A stretch of 64,000 nucleotides of DNA from Niallia sp. NCCP-28 (GTDB lineage: Bacteria; Bacillota; Bacilli; Bacillales; Cytobacillaceae), in NCBI RefSeq assembly GCF_023168165.1, contig NZ_BQYJ01000002.1, positions 620,001 to 684,000 of the forward strand. Direction: 5' to 3'. Made by a program: the position numbers and the translations under genes. Under the pieces are notes generated by a model. It worked only from the letters and a program-made list of their open reading frames with translations. It was not told where the DNA came from and made no database searches. Shown one piece after another: positions 17,997 through 26,798 of this stretch (its first letter is position 1; the number at the start of each line of letters is the position of its first letter).

Positions 17997-19280
17997 ATGA
18001 AAAAGCTTATTGCACTAACGTTAGTCAGTATATTGCTTCTAAGTGCTTGCTCATCAGGAAGCAGCAATTCAAGCTCATCTGAGAAAAAAAACAATGATAT
18101 TACGGCTTGGGCTTGGGATCCTAACTTTAATATTAAGGCATTAGAAATTGCGAAAGAATCCTATAAAGAAGAAAATAAAGAATTAAATGTAAAGGTAGTG
18201 GAGTATGCACAGGCAGATATTATCCAGAAGCTGAATACTAGTTTAAGTTCTGGAACTACTAAGGGGTTGCCAAATATTGTGCTAATTGAAGATTATCGAG
18301 CCCAAAGTTTTTTAAAAGCATACCCAGATATGTTTTATGAACTGACGGATTCTTTTAAAGCAGATGATTTTGCAAAATATAAAATTGCACCAACAAGCTT
18401 AGATGGAAAAAATTATGGCATACCATTTGATACTGGGGTAGCAGGTCTGTATGTGAGAACAGATTATCTAGAAAAAGCAGGATATGCTGTCGAGAATTTA
18501 AAAAATATGGATTGGGAAAAATATGTAGAAATTGGCAAAAAGGTAAAAGAAGTGACTGGAAAACAAATGTTAACACAAGATCCAAAAGATTTAGGTTTAA
18601 TTCGAATGATGATTCAATCTAGCGGTGCTTGGTACTTGGAATCAGATGGTGCTACACCAGCAATTGGAAATAATGCTGCATTAAAAGAAGCTTTTAAAAC
18701 ATATAAAGAACTTCTGGATGCTGATATCGTCAAACCAGTATCCGATTGGAGCCAATTTGTCGCAGGGTTTAACAGTGGAGAGATTGCATCTGTTCCAACA
18801 GGAAACTGGATTACTCCTTCTATTAAAGCAGAAGCTTCTCAATCTGGTAAATGGGCAGTACTGCCTTTTCCAAAACTTGCAAATGTATCTAATTCTGTGA
18901 ATGCAACCAATCTTGGTGGAAGCTCTTGGTATGTGCTAAATACGGATGGAAAAGAAGAGGCAGCAGATTTCTTAGCAAAAACATTTGGATCGAATGTTGA
19001 CTTATATCAAGATTTAGTGAAAGAGATCGGTGCAATCGGTACGTATCAACCTGCTGCTGAAAGTGAAGCATATAAAGCAAGTGATGAATATTTTGGCGGA
19101 CAAAAAATGGTAGAAGATTTTTCTAAATGGACTAACGATATTCCACAAGTCAATTATGGATTGCACACATATGCGATTGAAGATTTACTTGCAACGGGAA
19201 TGCAAGATTATTTAAAAGGAAAAGACTTGGATAAAGTATTAAAAGATGTTCAAAAACAAGCAGAAGAACAAATCAAATGA
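17997..19280 (+). CDS. ABC sugar transporter, substrate-binding lipoprotein
   Basis: A 427-residue extracellular solute-binding protein (family 1, CUT1). The N-terminus is a lipoprotein signal, MKKLIALTLVSILLLSAC, with lipid attachment at Cys18, then a Ser/Asn-rich tether. The mature part starts ITAWAWDPNFNIKAL, resembling lactose- and arabinoside-binding proteins of LacE type. ATG follows AAAAAGGGGGATTTAAT. Two permease genes and a GH2 beta-galactosidase gene follow, so a beta-galactoside such as lactose or a galacto-oligosaccharide is the likely ligand. A 193-base structured gap separates it from the first permease, a place where CUT1 operons often attenuate to keep the binding protein in excess. 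Confidence 0.92.
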   Translation: MKKLIALTLVSILLLSACSSGSSNSSSSEKKNNDITAWAWDPNFNIKALEIAKESYKEENKELNVKVVEYAQADIIQKLNTSLSSGTTKGLPNIVLIEDYRAQSFLKAYPDMFYELTDSFKADDFAKYKIAPTSLDGKNYGIPFDTGVAGLYVRTDYLEKAGYAVENLKNMDWEKYVEIGKKVKEVTGKQMLTQDPKDLGLIRMMIQSSGAWYLESDGATPAIGNNAALKEAFKTYKELLDADIVKPVSDWSQFVAGFNSGEIASVPTGNWITPSIKAEASQSGKWAVLPFPKLANVSNSVNATNLGGSSWYVLNTDGKEEAADFLAKTFGSNVDLYQDLVKEIGAIGTYQPAAESEAYKASDEYFGGQKMVEDFSKWTNDIPQVNYGLHTYAIEDLLATGMQDYLKGKDLDKVLKDVQKQAEEQIK

Positions 19281-19302
19281 TGTAAGATTTTATAAGAATA
19301 AT

Positions 19303-19440
19303 AGCTAACTAGAGGACTTCGGGGATCTCTTAGTTCCAGGTGAGTGAAGAATTCTCCTATGGAATTGGGAGAGGACTCCGAGGTTTTTTATTTACTCAGT
19401 TGAGGAGCAATGAACCTTAGGGATAGAAGTTTTACTTTAT
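19303..19440 (+). repeat. Structured gap between binding protein and permease; possible divergent family 1 repeat
   Basis: It ends GATAGAAGTTTTACTTTAT, close to the family 1 terminus, and contains CCAGGTGAGT, like the shared CTAGGTGAGC. Its 5' part differs. Internal pairings include AACTAGAG against CTCTTAGTT around a CTTCGG turn, and TTCTCC against GGGAGA, followed by CCGAGGTTTTTTATTT. It could be a decayed repeat, an attenuator, or a repeat recruited as one. Confidence 0.4.
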
Positions 19441-19473
19441 CCCGAATTAATGGGCCGATAGGAGTTGATAGAT

Positions 19474-20403
19474 ATGGCTACACCAGAAAAAGCAATACAT
19501 GGCATAACAAGTGTTCCAAAAAAAAATAGCATAAATCATAAATTAAAAAGTACTTTAATAGGATGGTCTTTTATAGCCATTGCGACCATTTTTATTTGCT
19601 TATTTTACTTTTACCCAATGTTAAAGGCCTTAATATTATCTTTTCAGTCAGGAACAGGAATGAACCTTGAATTTGTTGGATTTGACAACTATGTGCGGTT
19701 ATTTAAAGATCCAACTTTTTTAACGACAGTAAAAAATACTGTCATTTACTTAATCATTCAAGTACCTATTATGATACTGTTAGCACTGTTTCTATCTGTA
19801 TTATTAAATAATAAAACATTAAAATATAAAGCTTTTTTTCGCACAGCAATCTTTTTGCCATGTGTCACTTCTTTAGTCGCATATTCAGTTATCTTTAAAT
19901 ATTTATTTAGTCAGGATGGATTTATCAATCAAATGTTAATGAAGTTAGCCATCATCTCACAGCCAATTGAATGGTTGACAGATCCTTTCTGGGCAAAGAT
20001 TACAATCATCCTCGCTATTACTTGGCGATGGATTGGCTATAATATGATTTTCTATTTATCAGCACTTCAGAATATTGATGAATCTATCTATGAAGCTGCT
20101 AGAATGGATGGGGCTTCTTCAGTACAACAGTTTTTTAAGATTACCATTCCTAATTTAAAGCCAATTATTCTCTTTACATCGATTACTTCCACAATTGGAA
20201 CATTACAATTATTCGATGAAGTAATGAATATTACACAAGGCGGTCCGGGAAATGCAACAATGACGATTTCACAATATATCTATAATCTGTCATTTAAATA
20301 CACGCCAGATTTTGGCTATGCTGCGACTGTCTCTTATGTAATTGTTATTCTGATTGTTCTATTCTCCATTCTTCAATTTAAAGTGGCAGGTGATAAGCAA
20401 TGA
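19474..20403 (+). CDS. ABC sugar transporter permease (LacF/MalF-like)
   Basis: A 309-residue inner-membrane permease with six membrane segments after a cytoplasmic N-terminus. The coupling loop that docks on the ATPase is visible as EAARMDGASSVQQFFKITIPNL (positions about 208-229). LQLFDEVMNITQGGPGNATMTISQYIY is typical of the MalF/LacF branch of CUT1. A TTG at 19465 is also in frame, but the ATG at 19474 is better spaced from AGGAG. The next permease gene overlaps by four bases (ATGA). No ATPase gene is present in the operon, so a shared MsmX/MsmK-type ATPase encoded elsewhere is expected. Confidence 0.92.
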   Translation: MATPEKAIHGITSVPKKNSINHKLKSTLIGWSFIAIATIFICLFYFYPMLKALILSFQSGTGMNLEFVGFDNYVRLFKDPTFLTTVKNTVIYLIIQVPIMILLALFLSVLLNNKTLKYKAFFRTAIFLPCVTSLVAYSVIFKYLFSQDGFINQMLMKLAIISQPIEWLTDPFWAKITIILAITWRWIGYNMIFYLSALQNIDESIYEAARMDGASSVQQFFKITIPNLKPIILFTSITSTIGTLQLFDEVMNITQGGPGNATMTISQYIYNLSFKYTPDFGYAATVSYVIVILIVLFSILQFKVAGDKQ

Positions 20404-21230
20404 AAACGAATAAAGCAAAACTGATATTTAATTATACGGTCTTAAGTGTTGCAACGATTATATCCATTTTCCCTTTTTTATGGATGATTGTAAGTTCCAC
20501 TAATAAATCGGTTGATGTTACACAAGGAAGATTATTGCCTGGAGCGCATCTTATAGAGAATATAAAAAACTTGCTGCATTCCGTAGAGCTTGTTCCTGCA
20601 TTGCTTAATTCAGCCAAGATATCCATATTAACTACTATATTGTCATTGATTATTGCATCGTTGGCTGGTTATGGCTTTGAAATTTATCGCAGTAAAGCAA
20701 AGGATATTGTTTTTAATATATTATTGCTTTCCATGATGATTCCTTTTGCGGCATTAATGGTGCCATTATTTAAAATGTTTGGCTCCATTTCACAAACATT
20801 CCCAATGATTGGAATTGATACAATGGCAGCGGTTATTCTTCCTACCGTTACAACTGCTTTTCTTATCTTTTTCTTTAGACAAAGCACAAAGATGTTTCCT
20901 AAAGATATTTTGGAGGCAGGGAGAATTGACGGCTTATCCGAATTAGGTGTTTTCTTTAAAATTTATGTACCTACAATGAAAACAACTTATGCGGCTGCAG
21001 CTATTATTACATTTATGTCTAGCTGGAATAGCTATTTATGGCCGTTAGTTATTCTGCAATCACCAGAAAATCAAACCATCCCATTGCTTATATCCAATCT
21101 AGGATCTAGTTATTCACCAGATTACGGAGTGATTATGACAGCAATTGTCATTGCTACACTTCCAGTTGCATTAATATTCTTTATTATGCAAAAACACTTT
21201 GTGGCAGGTATGATGGGCTCTGTTAAATAA
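20400..21230 (+). CDS. ABC sugar transporter permease (LacG/MalG-like)
   Basis: A 276-residue inner-membrane protein with six segments, partner of the upstream permease. The coupling loop reads EAGRIDGLSELGVFFKIYVPTMK. The segment WNSYLWPLVILQSPENQTIPLLISNL and the C-terminus FVAGMMGSVK are characteristic of MalG-type CUT1 permeases. Translation is coupled to the upstream gene through an ATGA overlap. The beta-galactosidase gene starts 32 bases downstream, probably on the same transcript, so uptake and hydrolysis of the sugar are made together. Confidence 0.92.
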   Translation: MKTNKAKLIFNYTVLSVATIISIFPFLWMIVSSTNKSVDVTQGRLLPGAHLIENIKNLLHSVELVPALLNSAKISILTTILSLIIASLAGYGFEIYRSKAKDIVFNILLLSMMIPFAALMVPLFKMFGSISQTFPMIGIDTMAAVILPTVTTAFLIFFFRQSTKMFPKDILEAGRIDGLSELGVFFKIYVPTMKTTYAAAAIITFMSSWNSYLWPLVILQSPENQTIPLLISNLGSSYSPDYGVIMTAIVIATLPVALIFFIMQKHFVAGMMGSVK

Positions 21231-21262
21231 AAGTATAGAAAAAAGAAGAGGAGTGTTTATCC

Positions 21263-24200
21263 ATGACAAAAAATCCAATGTTACAGTGGTTAGAAGATCC
21301 AAGTGTATTTGCAGTCAATCGAATTCCAGCTCATTCGGATCATTATTATTATGAAACAATGAAAGAGGCAAAACGGTTAGACTCCATGATGTTAAGGCAT
21401 TCATTAAATGGCAATTGGAAATTCCAATATAGTATAAATCCTAGGATGCGACCTGAGAAGTTTTATGAACTGGATTTTGACTGCTCTAGTTGGGGGAATA
21501 TTACTGTTCCAGGACATATTCAAATGCAAGGGTATGGACAAATGCAGTATGTAAATACAATGTATCCATGGGATGGCCATCATGATATTCGCCCACCGGA
21601 AATTCCGAAGGAGGATAATCCAATTGGCAGTTATGTAACTTCTTTTGTTCTGCCAGATAATATGAACAACAAATCTGTTTATCTATCTTTTCAAGGGGTG
21701 GAAACAGCATTTTATGTGTGGTTAAATGGAGAATTCGCTGGTTATAGTGAAGATTCTTTTACTCCTTCTGAATTTGAAATTACTCCGTTTCTTAAAGAAG
21801 GGGAGAATAAATTAGCAGTGGAAGTATATCAAAGAAGCACTGGCGCTTGGTTGGAGGATCAAGACTTTTGGCGTTTTTCTGGCATTTTTCGTGATGTTTA
21901 TTTGTACGCGACACCAGAGTTTCATGCCATCGATGTAAAGGTGGATGCGACTTTAGATGACACATATATATATGGAGCCATAGCAATTGATTTAAAGCTT
22001 TCTAATGCAAATGGGTATGTGAAGGCAATGCTGGAAGACAAAAAGGGCAAAAAAATTTCAGAAGAAGTATTCTCGCAATCTGGGAAACTAGAAGTTGACC
22101 ATCCATTGCTTTGGAGTGCTGAAGATCCGTATTTATATACTTTATATCTTCAATTATTTAATGAAAAAGATGAATTGGTAGAAGTCATTCCCCAAAATGT
22201 TGGTTTTAGAAGATTTGAGCTTATTAATAAAGTGATGTGTTTAAATGGCAAACGAATTGTCTTTAAAGGGGTAAATCGCCATGAGTTTCACCATCGTAAA
22301 GGCCGGGCAATCAGCAAGGAAGAGATGCTTTGGGATATTCAAACATTAAAAAGAAATAATATTAATGCTGTCCGAACCTCCCATTATCCAAATCAAAGCT
22401 ATTGGTACGAGTTGTGTGATAAATACGGTGTATATGTAATTGATGAAATGAATTTAGAAACACACGGTTCTTGGCAAAAGATGGGGGCGGTAGAGCCATC
22501 ATGGAATATTCCTGGAAACAAGAAGGAATGGCTTCCAATTGTAATGGATAGAGCTGTTTCTATGTATGAACGGGATAAAAATCATCCTTCTATCCTGATT
22601 TGGTCATGTGGAAATGAATCTTATGCAGGGGAAGTCATATTAGAAGTATCCAAATATTTTAAGCGAGTGGATTCAAAGAGGCTTGTTCATTATGAAGGGA
22701 TATTCCATAACCGGGATTATGATGAGATCAGTGATATGGAAAGCAGAATGTATGCCAAACCGGCAGATATTGAAAAATATTTAACAGAAAATCCCGCTAA
22801 ACCTTATATTAGTTGTGAATACATGCATGCAATGGGCAATTCCCTTGGAGGCATGTATAAATATACCGATTTAGAAACGAAGCATGAGCTCTATCAAGGT
22901 GGATTTATTTGGGATTACATGGATCAAGCTGTTGAGAAAAAAGACATCTATGGACAGGAGTTTTTAGCATATGGCGGAGATTTTGATGACCGGCCAACAG
23001 ATTATGGCTTCTGCACAAATGGAATTGTCTATGCAAATAGAGAGCTGTCGCCGAAGATGCAGGAAGTAAAATACCTTTATCAAGATTTTAAATTGACAGT
23101 AGATCAAGATAGTATGGTTTTAAAAAATGAAAGCCTTTTTACAAACACAGAAAAATACTTATTAGAATATCGCCTCTATCTGGAAGGTAAGGAATTGTTT
23201 TTTAGCACAGCAATAATTGCCGCGCCTCCAAGGCAAAAAGAGCAATTAGCATTTAATTGGCCAGAAAACATGTTTGAAAAAAATGGAGAATATACCATTA
23301 TAGCATCCCTTCATTTAAAGGAGAGGAAGGAATGGGCAGATAAAGGATATGAAATAGCCTTTGGCCAGACTGTGTTTATGGTTGGGGAAAAAGAAGCAGA
23401 AGCGCCATTAACAATTGGAAAAATGAGAGTAGTAGAAGGCGATGTCAATATTGGCGTGCACGGCAATGATTTTTCAATTATGTTTTCTAGGCAGGTGGGC
23501 AGCTTAATTTCGATTAAATATGGAGGAAATGAAATGATTTCCCAGCCTCCAGCACCATTATTTTGGAGGGCTACGACAGATAATGATAGAGGTTTTCAGC
23601 AGCATTTTAATTCTGGCATGTGGTTTGCTGCAAGTCTGGCCCGCAAATGCACCAATATCGAACTCCACCAAGAAGAGTCATTGGTAAAAGTAGAGTTTAC
23701 CTATCATTTTTCCATTCACCCTGAGTTAGAGGCAAAGATAGCATATATCGTTTTCAGTGATGGAAGTATTTCCGTAAAAACGGTATATAACGGGGCAGAT
23801 AATTTGCCGCAGCTGCCGATTTTTGCTGTTTCTTTTAAAATGCCAGCAGAATACCAGCAGTTAGAATGGTATGCCAATGGGCCAGAAGAGAATTATAGTG
23901 ATCGGGCTAAAGGAACGAAACTAGGAATCTTTAAAAATACAGTGGCAGAGAATATGTCAAGCTATTTAATGCCGCAAGAATCAGGAAATCATACAGGTGT
24001 TAGAAGATTAAAGGTCACAAACATGGAGGGGGCGGGGATAGAAATACAATCTATTAAAGAGCCAGTAGAATGTAATGCCTCCCCCTATACAGCTTTTGAG
24101 CTGGAGAGTGCCAATCATCTTTATGAACTTCCTCCTATCCATAATACAGTATTGACTATCGCCGGAAAACAAATGGGAGTTGGCGGCGATGACAGCTGGG

Positions 24201-24277
24201 GAGCACCTGTTCATAAAGAGCATGTGATAGACAGCAATCAGCATCTTGTATTTGAATTTTTGTTAAAGAGAGTTTGA
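21263..24277 (+). CDS. lacZ: Beta-galactosidase, glycoside hydrolase family 2
   Basis: A 1,004-residue cytoplasmic enzyme that hydrolyses lactose and other beta-galactosides, near the usual LacZ length. Domain order is sugar-binding jelly roll (from about 40), immunoglobulin-like domain, TIM-barrel catalytic domain (about 320-610), a second Ig-like domain, and the C-terminal small-chain domain (about 720-1000). The acid/base is Glu452 (WSCGNES) and the nucleophile Glu519 (ISCEYMHAMGNS). RTSHYPN and ATTDNDRG are family signatures. No signal peptide. ATG follows AAAAAGAAGAGGAG. It is the last gene of the operon, and its product fixes the transporter's probable substrate as a galactoside. Confidence 0.95.
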   Translation: MTKNPMLQWLEDPSVFAVNRIPAHSDHYYYETMKEAKRLDSMMLRHSLNGNWKFQYSINPRMRPEKFYELDFDCSSWGNITVPGHIQMQGYGQMQYVNTMYPWDGHHDIRPPEIPKEDNPIGSYVTSFVLPDNMNNKSVYLSFQGVETAFYVWLNGEFAGYSEDSFTPSEFEITPFLKEGENKLAVEVYQRSTGAWLEDQDFWRFSGIFRDVYLYATPEFHAIDVKVDATLDDTYIYGAIAIDLKLSNANGYVKAMLEDKKGKKISEEVFSQSGKLEVDHPLLWSAEDPYLYTLYLQLFNEKDELVEVIPQNVGFRRFELINKVMCLNGKRIVFKGVNRHEFHHRKGRAISKEEMLWDIQTLKRNNINAVRTSHYPNQSYWYELCDKYGVYVIDEMNLETHGSWQKMGAVEPSWNIPGNKKEWLPIVMDRAVSMYERDKNHPSILIWSCGNESYAGEVILEVSKYFKRVDSKRLVHYEGIFHNRDYDEISDMESRMYAKPADIEKYLTENPAKPYISCEYMHAMGNSLGGMYKYTDLETKHELYQGGFIWDYMDQAVEKKDIYGQEFLAYGGDFDDRPTDYGFCTNGIVYANRELSPKMQEVKYLYQDFKLTVDQDSMVLKNESLFTNTEKYLLEYRLYLEGKELFFSTAIIAAPPRQKEQLAFNWPENMFEKNGEYTIIASLHLKERKEWADKGYEIAFGQTVFMVGEKEAEAPLTIGKMRVVEGDVNIGVHGNDFSIMFSRQVGSLISIKYGGNEMISQPPAPLFWRATTDNDRGFQQHFNSGMWFAASLARKCTNIELHQEESLVKVEFTYHFSIHPELEAKIAYIVFSDGSISVKTVYNGADNLPQLPIFAVSFKMPAEYQQLEWYANGPEENYSDRAKGTKLGIFKNTVAENMSSYLMPQESGNHTGVRRLKVTNMEGAGIEIQSIKEPVECNASPYTAFELESANHLYELPPIHNTVLTIAGKQMGVGGDDSWGAPVHKEHVIDSNQHLVFEFLLKRV

Positions 24278-24671
24278 AGAAAACAGAAAAGCAGCTTTTA
24301 TAAAGATAGAAAATGCTGGGCTTAGATCTTATAGTTTAGAAAAGTATATCGAAGCACGTTGTTTTGCTTTCATAGTAGGAGATATAGCAGGAAAGACATG
24401 AGATGATCAATGATTTTGGATATAAAAAAGAATAGCATTTTTCCGCCAATTCGATGCTTCGTTTTACTGCCTATTGATAGCACTATATCATTTGCTAGTT
24501 AAAAGTCGCATATTCTGCGGCTTTTTTCTATGAGAAAAAGGAGAAAAGCAGATTTTTTATAGATGATTCTTTAAATTTTCATTTTTGTAATCTAAAGGAC
24601 TCTTTTTTCTCCAAAATAACTCTTATATAATTAGTGATAGCGTGACTATAACAGCATATCGGAGAAAAGAC
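24278..24671. other. Gap between beta-galactosidase and diguanylate cyclase genes
   Basis: Contains a terminator at 24501-24527 and AT-rich DNA. No coding frame with support. The cyclase frame is open from a GTG at 24642. Confidence 0.4.
24501..24527 (+). terminator. Hairpin terminator downstream of lacZ
   Basis: AAAGTCGC pairs with GCGGCTTT (one G-U pair) over a 6-base loop, followed by TTTTTTC. It lies about 220 bases past the lacZ stop. Confidence 0.7.
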
Positions 24672-26240
24672 ATGGCGAAAGAACTAGTGTTTTACATAGT
24701 TGTCGATATTTTTGGAGCTTTATTAAGTTTATTTTTAGGTATATATGCAGTATTAAAAATAAGAAATACTCCTGGCGGGAAGCATTATATTATTGCTACT
24801 TTGCTATCATCTTTATTTACATTGTTTTATGTGTTTGAGCTGACAAGTTCATCCTTAGAAGAAATTAAAATGTGGATTAGAATGGAATATTTGCCATTAT
24901 CATTTCTTCCTGTTTTTATTTTATTGATGTGTTTTGAATTTGTTGGAGCAAAGATTAAAACTGGCTTCTATTATGTTCTTTTTGGTTTGCCTATGTTGAC
25001 TATTTTTCTGCAATTTACAAATGATTATCATCATATTTATTATACTTCGATGAAATTAAAGGAAAACAGCCCGTTTCCTGTAGCAGATTTAACTGGCGGA
25101 CCATGGTTTTATATTCATTCTATTTTTTTATATGCCTGTGTTGTGATCAGCATCGTTATTTTATTGAAGCATGTTAAAATGGTTCACTTTAAATTTAAAA
25201 TGCAGTTGATATTAATGTCTTTAGGTCTTTTTGCACCAATTATTGGAAGCATCTTTTATTTAAGCGGGACAAGTCCTTACAGCATTGATACAGGACCTAT
25301 TTCGATGAGTTTGTCCTTTTTATTCCATGGTGCGGCTTTATTCTCTTTTCGAATGTTTAATGTTGCCCCTATTTTCAGAGATATTGTGTTTGAAAGCATG
25401 AAAGAAGGGGTGATTGTTTTAAATGAGGAAAGGAAAGTGGTTGACTATAATCATGTAGCAAAAAAAATTGTACCAACACTTAAGAGTAAGATGATTGGAT
25501 ATCGCCTGGATGAGATTTTGGAAAAAAATTCATTGCTGTTAGAAATAATTCAGCAAGAGAAAGAACAGGATTATAAATGGAGCATCGATCAAAAAACTGG
25601 GCACTATCATATAAGCTATTCGCCTGTTTACAACAAAATGGATAAGCTGATTGGAAAAGTTATTACTTTTAGCGATGTAACGGAGAGAGTAGAAATGCAG
25701 GAAAAGCTGCAGAAGTTGGCAAGTATTGATGGATTGACACAGGTATATAATAGAACTTTTTTTCTGAAGGAAACAGAAAGATTGATTGAATCACTTTCTA
25801 TAGAGGGTGCTGAAATTGCCTGTATTATGTTCGATATTGACCATTTTAAACAGATTAACGATACACATGGACATGAAGCTGGTGATACGATTCTAAAGCA
25901 TGTCGTGAATATGGCGCAAAGCAGTCTTAATGAAGAAGATCTAATTGGCCGTTTTGGCGGAGAGGAATTTATTATTTTTATGCCGAACTCTTCTTTGCAA
26001 GATGCATACAAGCTTGCGGAGGAGACCCGCAAGAAGATTTTCGAATCAAATAAATTAGTGAACGGCAAAAAAATAACTGTAACATCTAGTTTCGGAATTT
26101 CTAATACCATCACTAAATTTGGCAAAAATCGGCCATCTTTTGAAGAATTAATGAATCAAGCGGACCAAGCATTATATACAGCCAAAAGAACTGGAAGAAA
26201 TTGTGTTTGTTTATTTGCTGATATGCTGCAAAAGACGTAA
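24672..26240 (+). CDS. Membrane-bound diguanylate cyclase (7TM-PAS-GGDEF)
   Basis: A 522-residue protein that should make cyclic di-GMP from two GTP. The first about 225 residues hold some seven membrane segments of the kind found in N-terminal 7TM sensor modules. A PAS-like domain follows (about 240-350), then the GGDEF domain (about 355-520) with active-site GGEEF at 429-433, substrate motif FDIDHFKQIND, and GHEAGD. The residues five before the GGEEF motif read NEED and not RxxD, so the inhibitory product site looks absent. ATG at 24672 follows CGGAGAAAAGAC and is preferred over the in-frame GTG at 24642. It stands alone; the signal sensed is unknown. Confidence 0.9.
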   Translation: MAKELVFYIVVDIFGALLSLFLGIYAVLKIRNTPGGKHYIIATLLSSLFTLFYVFELTSSSLEEIKMWIRMEYLPLSFLPVFILLMCFEFVGAKIKTGFYYVLFGLPMLTIFLQFTNDYHHIYYTSMKLKENSPFPVADLTGGPWFYIHSIFLYACVVISIVILLKHVKMVHFKFKMQLILMSLGLFAPIIGSIFYLSGTSPYSIDTGPISMSLSFLFHGAALFSFRMFNVAPIFRDIVFESMKEGVIVLNEERKVVDYNHVAKKIVPTLKSKMIGYRLDEILEKNSLLLEIIQQEKEQDYKWSIDQKTGHYHISYSPVYNKMDKLIGKVITFSDVTERVEMQEKLQKLASIDGLTQVYNRTFFLKETERLIESLSIEGAEIACIMFDIDHFKQINDTHGHEAGDTILKHVVNMAQSSLNEEDLIGRFGGEEFIIFMPNSSLQDAYKLAEETRKKIFESNKLVNGKKITVTSSFGISNTITKFGKNRPSFEELMNQADQALYTAKRTGRNCVCLFADMLQKT

Positions 26241-26407
26241 TGAAGGCTAAATAAAGTCAGCGTATGTATGGATTGGAAAATTTAATTAGATAACAGCCTG
26301 CGAATCGGAAAGCGGCTGCTTGTAATTTGTCATTATGTTTATTTTTTTAGAAGAAGTGGTAAACAATAAGTACTGCTAAACCAAATGGAGATGGCCGAGG
26401 CCTTATT

Positions 26408-26424
26408 CCATTTTAATAAAATGG
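26408..26424 (+). promoter_or_regulatory. Small hairpin adjoining the ribosome site of the 55-residue protein gene
   Basis: CCATTTT and AAAATGG form a 7-base stem with a 3-base loop. The stem's 3' arm runs directly into the GGAGG ribosome site of the next gene, so it might limit access to that site or protect the 5' end of the mRNA. Confidence 0.35.
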
Positions 26425-26435
26425 AGGTAATGACA

Positions 26436-26603
26436 ATGACAAAAAACACAACAGATTCTCCAGCAGGAAAAACGTATTCTGCAAAAGACAAGCATAAACA
26501 AGAACATGGAGACGAAGCATTAAAAGGACTTAGCGAAACGCATGAGCAAGCAACAGATACGTTAACAGAAGGTACCATTGACCAAAAAAAGGACAAAGAA
26601 TAA
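26436..26603 (+). CDS. Small hydrophilic protein, possibly YozQ/DUF4025-like
   Basis: A 55-residue, highly charged protein without membrane segment or cysteine. The ATG follows ATGGAGGTAATGACA, a strong ribosome site. The C-terminal part LKGLSETHEQATDTLTEGTID resembles, from memory, the conserved part of the short YozQ (DUF4025) proteins of bacilli, whose function is unknown; the match is not certain. Composition (Lys, Glu, Gln, Thr, Asp, no aromatic residue but one Tyr) suggests a disordered protein. It is a single-gene unit with a terminator at 26655. Confidence 0.7.
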   Translation: MTKNTTDSPAGKTYSAKDKHKQEHGDEALKGLSETHEQATDTLTEGTIDQKKDKE

Positions 26604-26654
26604 TTCCTTTTCAGGGAAACAAGAAGCAATTAGCTTCATCCAAAAAATTATATT

Positions 26655-26692
26655 AAAAGAGCAGGGGGATTTTCTATTCTCTGCTCTTTTTT
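26655..26692 (+). terminator. Terminator after the small protein gene
   Basis: AAAAGAGCAG pairs with CTGCTCTTTT and is followed by T residues. Confidence 0.85.
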
Positions 26693-26756
26693 GTTTGAAA
26701 AATTAACCAAATAAAGATATATGTCAGCTATAATGGTTAGATAAGGAGACTTTTTT

Positions 26757-26798
26757 ATGGATACTATCAAATTGGAGTGTGATGACATTGACAAATAG
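26757..26798 (+). CDS. Possible 13-codon leader peptide overlapping the asparaginase start
   Basis: ATG at 26757 follows ATAAGGAGACTTTTTT, the best ribosome site in the area, and encodes MDTIKLECDDIDK before TAG at 26796-26798. It is in a different frame from the asparaginase gene and overlaps its first codons. Such an arrangement would couple asparaginase translation to the short frame. No other support, so low confidence. Confidence 0.3.
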   Translation: MDTIKLECDDIDK

